Assembly: GCA_028682925.1 (NCBI GenBank)
Contig: JAJRAG010000033.1
Coordinates: 1 to 8,995, forward strand
DNA length: 8,995 bases
From: Methanomassiliicoccales archaeon
Lineage (GTDB): Archaea; Thermoplasmatota; Thermoplasmata; Methanomassiliicoccales; JACIVX01
Direction: 5' to 3'
The notes under the pieces were generated by a model that saw nothing but the letters and a program-made list of their open reading frames with translations, did no database searches and was not told the origin of the DNA. Within the stretch, counting starts at the first letter, position 1, and each line of letters begins with the position of its first letter. The translations under genes were made by a program, and so were the position numbers. Positions 5,903 to 8,995 of this stretch are shown here, in pieces.

Positions 5903-7068
5903 ATTACTGGGCCTATCGTATATATGTTCATGGACTGCTCGTATCCAAGCAATTCCGCTTTCGTTTTCTTGCCCGATGCGACGGATAACATGAAATAGAA
6001 AATGTCCTGGCCGGCATCACTGATCGTCCCTTTTCCGCTAAGGATTCTGCTGACATCTACGTCGATATGATCCGCGAGCTTACCAGCTGTCTGTGGATTG
6101 CCCGTTATCTTGATGACAGGGGCGAAAGGGAATCCCTGCGGCGCTCCTCTCCCCGTCGTGAACGCGATCACTTGTGCTCCAGTTGCCGCAAGGCCTGTCA
6201 AGACCTCTGGCTCTCTTCCGGGAGAATCAATCATGAAGACCCCGTTCGAAGTGATTCTGGTTCCGTAGGGAAATACGCCATCTATCTTCCGAGTGCCGGT
6301 CTTGATGGCTGCTCCCAATGATTTCTCCTCAATCGTCGAAAGCCCACCCTTGATGTTGCCTTGGGTCGGCTGGCCGCCCCTCATATCGACGCCCATCCTC
6401 TTCGCTCTCCCCTCCATGTTCGTTACGAACTGAAGTATGTCATTTTTGACCTTGATGTTTCTTCCGCGGGAAGCCAAAAGAGATTCAGCACCTATACATT
6501 CAGTCGTCTCGCCGAAAACACAACTGCCCCCTGCGTCAACCAGCATGTCGACGGTTCTTCCGAGTGCCGGATTGGCTGTGATGCCAGAGGTCGTGTCAGA
6601 CGCTCCGCACTTCAATCCTAGAAGTAGGTTCGAGATGTCGACCACTTTCCTCTTGCCAGGAAGGTATTTCTTTCTGAGGCTCGCGATCTTAGACTTGGCG
6701 ATCTCTCTGGCTCGTTTCGCGCCACCGACTTCCTGTATCGTTATCTTCTCGACAGGTTTCCCTGACATAGATATTCCTTCGGCCACATCGTCAATCGAGA
6801 CGCTCTCACAACCAAGAGAAACGAGGACTACGGCGGCGATGTTCGGATGCTGGCCCATTGACACGAGGGTGCGCTTTATGATTTCAAGGTCTGGAGATGT
6901 CTGGGCGCACCCCTGACCGTGACAAAATGCTTTCACGCCGCTTCTCGGTGAAGATATCCAGTTGACGACATCATTTGCGCACACGACCGTGGATATTACT
7001 CCGATGAAATTCCTGGTTCCAACAGACCCGTCTGGTCTTTCGTAGCCTTTGAAAGTGAAATTGCGCAA
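5899..7068 (-). CDS. UxaA/SuyB-type dehydratase large subunit (altronate/galactarate dehydratase family)
   Basis: The family removes water from sugar acids (altronate, galactarate) or sulfite from sulfolactate. With the start chosen here the protein is 389 residues, the usual length of a separate large subunit. Motifs: GYERPDGSVGTRN (8-20); CHGQGCAQTS (49-58), which replaces the family's H-x-x-G-C segment; LKCGASDTTSGITANPALG (152-170); ETTECIGAE (187-195); then GNIKGGLSTIEEKSLGA, the short DSPG and TTGRGAPQGFPFAPVIKITG. Cysteines C49, C54, C87, C154, C183 and C191 could bind a metal. The frame opens further upstream (TTG 7116, GTG 7077), but TTG 7068 has GGTGA 5 nt before it and gives the family's normal N-terminus. 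The usual N-terminal SAF-domain small subunit is not in this window; the gene just upstream encodes something else. Substrate cannot be read from sequence. Confidence 0.88.
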   Translation of the reverse strand: MRNFTFKGYERPDGSVGTRNFIGVISTVVCANDVVNWISSPRSGVKAFCHGQGCAQTSPDLEIIKRTLVSMGQHPNIAAVVLVSLGCESVSIDDVAEGISMSGKPVEKITIQEVGGAKRAREIAKSKIASLRKKYLPGKRKVVDISNLLLGLKCGASDTTSGITANPALGRTVDMLVDAGGSCVFGETTECIGAESLLASRGRNIKVKNDILQFVTNMEGRAKRMGVDMRGGQPTQGNIKGGLSTIEEKSLGAAIKTGTRKIDGVFPYGTRITSNGVFMIDSPGREPEVLTGLAATGAQVIAFTTGRGAPQGFPFAPVIKITGNPQTAGKLADHIDVDVSRILSGKGTISDAGQDIFYFMLSVASGKKTKAELLGYEQSMNIYTIGPVI

Positions 7069-7073
7069 TATCG

Positions 7074-7078
7074 TCACC
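7074..7078 (-). promoter_or_regulatory. GGTGA Shine-Dalgarno deciding a TTG start
   Basis: On the - strand GGTGA is followed by CGATA and then TTG at 7068-7066. The upstream alternatives (GTG 7077, TTG 7116) lack a properly spaced Shine-Dalgarno. Confidence 0.55.
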
Positions 7079-7105
7079 CTTTGAAGAGGGAATCGAACGA
7101 CCGGT

Positions 7106-7342
7106 CTAGCTAGCAATCCTCTGCATGAATTGCTTCACGTGATAGTCCCACTCAGATGTGACTATGTCCACTTCGGTCTCGTCATTGGGACACACGGTGA
7201 TCGTGACCTGGCCCCCACCCCCTTCCAGACACACCATCGTGGCGTCCAGAGATGTGATCTTCAGACCGAGCTTCTGGAAGTATTCTTTGGCCTTCTCCAG
7301 TACCTTCTCCGGTGGCAATTTCGTGCTCACTCCATATCTCAT
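7106..7342 (-). CDS. small protein of unknown function upstream of the UxaA-like gene
   Basis: A 78-residue soluble protein that I do not recognise as a named family. It begins MRYGVSTKLPPEKVLEKAKE, an amphipathic helix start, continues through a strand-rich middle (LKITSLDATMVCLEGGGGQV, 26-45, with four consecutive glycines) and ITVCPNDETEVDIVTSEWDY, and ends in a short helix (HVKQFMQRI). The alpha-beta pattern resembles small START/Bet v1-like or ligand-binding folds, but that is a guess from pattern. It is not a SAF domain, so it does not replace the missing small subunit in an obvious way. ATG 7342 is preceded by GGAAGGA at a usable distance. Its stop lies 37 nt before the TTG start of the UxaA-like gene on the same strand, so they are probably one transcript. 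Composition (many Lys, Glu, Asp) supports a real gene. Confidence 0.7.
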   Translation of the reverse strand: MRYGVSTKLPPEKVLEKAKEYFQKLGLKITSLDATMVCLEGGGGQVTITVCPNDETEVDIVTSEWDYHVKQFMQRIAS

Positions 7343-7407
7343 ATGGTTCCTTCCTTAGGGAGCATACGTGAATGAATCCTACTTAAGTGCTCCGCGTCTC
7401 CGTAGAA

Positions 7408-7444
7408 CAATCTGTATATGGACTGCGGTCGAATCAGCAGATTG
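7408..7444. repeat. 7-bp inverted repeat in the divergent promoter region, possible operator
   Basis: CAATCTG (7408-7414) and CAGATTG (7438-7444) are exact reverse complements with a 23-bp spacer. The left arm abuts a - strand TATA-like CCATATACA (7421-7413), and the pair lies about 18 bp upstream of the + strand TATA box. It is placed to affect both the small-protein gene and the reductase gene, but a chance 7-bp repeat cannot be excluded. Confidence 0.25.
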
Positions 7445-7461
7445 CCCTTCTTGAGGAAGAC

Positions 7462-7469
7462 TATTTAAA
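7462..7469 (+). promoter_or_regulatory. TATA box of the ribonucleotide reductase gene
   Basis: TATTTAAA preceded by purine-rich GAGGAAGA (a BRE candidate) is centred 28 nt before ATG 7494. Transcription should start at or within a base or two of the ATG, giving a leaderless mRNA. Confidence 0.7.
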
Positions 7470-7493
7470 CGACTGGTAGGGTAGGTAGCATCG

Positions 7494-8995
7494 ATGCTAG
7501 ATTCGGTCTTCCCCGAACTCAGCCACAATGCCGTCCGAATCCTGGAGAAGAGATACCTCAGGAAGAACGAGATGGGCAAGATTGTAGAGACACCAGATGA
7601 TATGTTCAAGCGTGTCGCGTCAAATGTGGCGTCGATCAACTCCCAATACAATGATAGAAGGACTGTTGAAGGAGAATCCGCTGAATTCTGCAAAATCATG
7701 AGGAACCTGGAATTCCTTCCAAACTCACCAGCGTTGATGAATGCGGGCACAGAAATCCAACAACTCGCCGCCTGCTTCGTCATTCCAGTAGGAGACTCGA
7801 TTGAGAGCATCTATGATGCCGTCAAGTACGCGGCGATAATCCATCAGAGTGGTGGTGGAACTGGTTTTTCGTTCTCGAATCTCAGGCCAGAAGGAGATCT
7901 GGTCAAGTCCACGGGCGGGATTGCTTCCGGACCGGTATCCTTCATGAAGGTCTTCGACGCTGCCACTGAAGCAATCAAGCAAGGGGGAAGAAGACGTGGA
8001 GCGTCGATGGGGGTCTTGCGGGCTGACCACCCAGACATAGAGAAGTTCATACACTCGAAGGAAGACCTCTCCTCTCTCTCGAACTTCAACATTTCGGTCA
8101 GCGTCACTGATGAGTTCATGATGATGGCACAACAGGGACTTGAGTACGATCTCATCAATCCCAGATCCGGCGAAACGGTGGGAAGAATGAACGCCTCGGA
8201 AGTACTTGATGACATATGTGAAATGGCACACAAGACCGGGGATCCGGGTCTGATTTTCATAGACGAGGTGAATCGAAACAACCCGACCCCCCTTCTTGGA
8301 CGCATCGAGACCACCAATCCATGTGGTGAGGTCCCATTGCTGCCGTATGAAGCATGCAATCTGGGCTCGATAAATCTTGACCGAATCACTGAGAAAGCGA
8401 ACGGAGGATACCGACTGGACTGGGAACGACTGCGAGAGCTTGTTGACGTCGGAATTCGATTCCTCGATAATGTCATCGACGCAAGCCACTATCCTCTGCC
8501 TCAGACGGAGGAAATCGTCAAGATGAATCGGAAAATCGGTCTGGGGATAATGGGTTACGCAGACGCCCTGATAAAGCTGGGTATTCCATATGGTTCAGAT
8601 GAAGCGCTCGCCTTCGCGGAGAGAATCATAGCGATTATGAAGGAAGAAGCGGACCGTACCTCAAGACAGATTGGCAAGGATAGAGGGGATTTTCCAAATA
8701 TCGGTCAAAGCGTTCTTGTGTCTCCGAGAAGGAACGCTACAGTCTTGAGCATAGCGCCCACTGGAACGATCAGTATGATAGCAGGTTGCTCTAGTGGAAT
8801 AGAGCCACTGTACGCGATTTCGTATGTAAAGCACGTCCTCGATGGAGAGCATTTGCTCGAGATGAACGCCGAGTTCATCCGAGTTGCAAAAGAGAGGAAG
8901 TTCTACAATGAGGAATTGATGAGAACACTCTCTACGAGACAGTCTATCCAGAAGCTCGAGAATTTGCCGGAGGACGTGAGAAACGTGTTCCTGAC
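7494..8995 (+). CDS. nrdJ: ribonucleoside reductase class II, adenosylcobalamin-dependent (3' end missing)
   Basis: The enzyme reduces ribonucleotides to deoxyribonucleotides using a thiyl radical formed from adenosylcobalamin. The 500 residues in the window show: LAACFVIPVGDSIESIYDA with redox Cys94; SGGGTGFSFSNLRP from 119; QGGRRRGASMG from 163; TNPCGEVPLLPYEACNLGS with N275, thiyl Cys277, E279 and redox Cys288 (the N-C-E and C+11 spacing of class II enzymes); GLGIMGYADAL; and APTGTISMIAG (P422 onward). It starts close to the catalytic domain and lacks an N-terminal ATP-cone, so overall activity control by ATP/dATP is probably absent, though the specificity site may remain. An in-frame TAG at 7482 makes ATG 7494 the first possible start, and the TATA box suggests leaderless translation. 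The frame is open to the right edge; the C-terminal region with the shuttling cysteines lies beyond. It is divergent from the small-protein/UxaA-like unit. Confidence 0.95.
   Translation, partial: MLDSVFPELSHNAVRILEKRYLRKNEMGKIVETPDDMFKRVASNVASINSQYNDRRTVEGESAEFCKIMRNLEFLPNSPALMNAGTEIQQLAACFVIPVGDSIESIYDAVKYAAIIHQSGGGTGFSFSNLRPEGDLVKSTGGIASGPVSFMKVFDAATEAIKQGGRRRGASMGVLRADHPDIEKFIHSKEDLSSLSNFNISVSVTDEFMMMAQQGLEYDLINPRSGETVGRMNASEVLDDICEMAHKTGDPGLIFIDEVNRNNPTPLLGRIETTNPCGEVPLLPYEACNLGSINLDRITEKANGGYRLDWERLRELVDVGIRFLDNVIDASHYPLPQTEEIVKMNRKIGLGIMGYADALIKLGIPYGSDEALAFAERIIAIMKEEADRTSRQIGKDRGDFPNIGQSVLVSPRRNATVLSIAPTGTISMIAGCSSGIEPLYAISYVKHVLDGEHLLEMNAEFIRVAKERKFYNEELMRTLSTRQSIQKLENLPEDVRNVFL

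Noticed and set aside
7068..7116. Longer start (TTG 7116) for the UxaA-like gene, overlapping the small protein gene
   Set aside because: The extra 16 residues do not look like the family N-terminus and the start has no spaced Shine-Dalgarno; TTG 7068 fits both.

Overview
The window looks like chromosomal DNA from a euryarchaeote, most likely of the Thermoplasmata kind (the lineage is inference). Directly visible archaeal signs are: an RNase P RNA of archaeal type, TATA boxes about 27 nt upstream of genes, at least one gene placed for leaderless transcription, Shine-Dalgarno sites of the GGAGG/GGTGA type with GTG and TTG starts, fused AbrB-PhoU-like regulators, and a stand-alone DUF835 protein. 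I see no tRNA, CRISPR array, insertion sequence or phage gene.

Layout. Positions 1-2164 hold two tandem PhoU-family genes on the + strand; the first is cut by the left edge. Positions 2165-2740 have no protein gene but contain the RNase P RNA (about 2370-2671) with its own TATA box. Then on the + strand come a small one-domain cupin (2741-3082), a divergent ATP-type phosphoenolpyruvate carboxykinase (3193-4824), a spacer with a possible 26-codon micro-ORF behind a perfect Shine-Dalgarno, and a DUF835 protein (5109-5582). Positions 5583-5898 are a convergent intergenic region rich in inverted repeats, which may carry a structured RNA. On the - strand lie a UxaA/SuyB-like dehydratase large subunit (5899-7068) and, just upstream in the same transcription unit, a 78-residue protein of unknown function (7106-7342). 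A 151-bp divergent promoter region separates these from a B12-dependent ribonucleotide reductase (7494 to the right edge, cut).

Functionally this is mostly housekeeping: phosphate-type regulation, tRNA 5' processing, gluconeogenesis/anaplerosis (PEPCK), sugar-acid or sulfonate-type dehydration (UxaA family) and dNTP synthesis. The genes do not form one pathway. The points most worth a second look are the nested stem structure at 5720-5902, the micro-ORF at 4984-5064, the pairing of an unknown small protein with a UxaA-like large subunit that has no SAF-domain partner nearby, and the altered nucleotide-binding motifs of the PEPCK.
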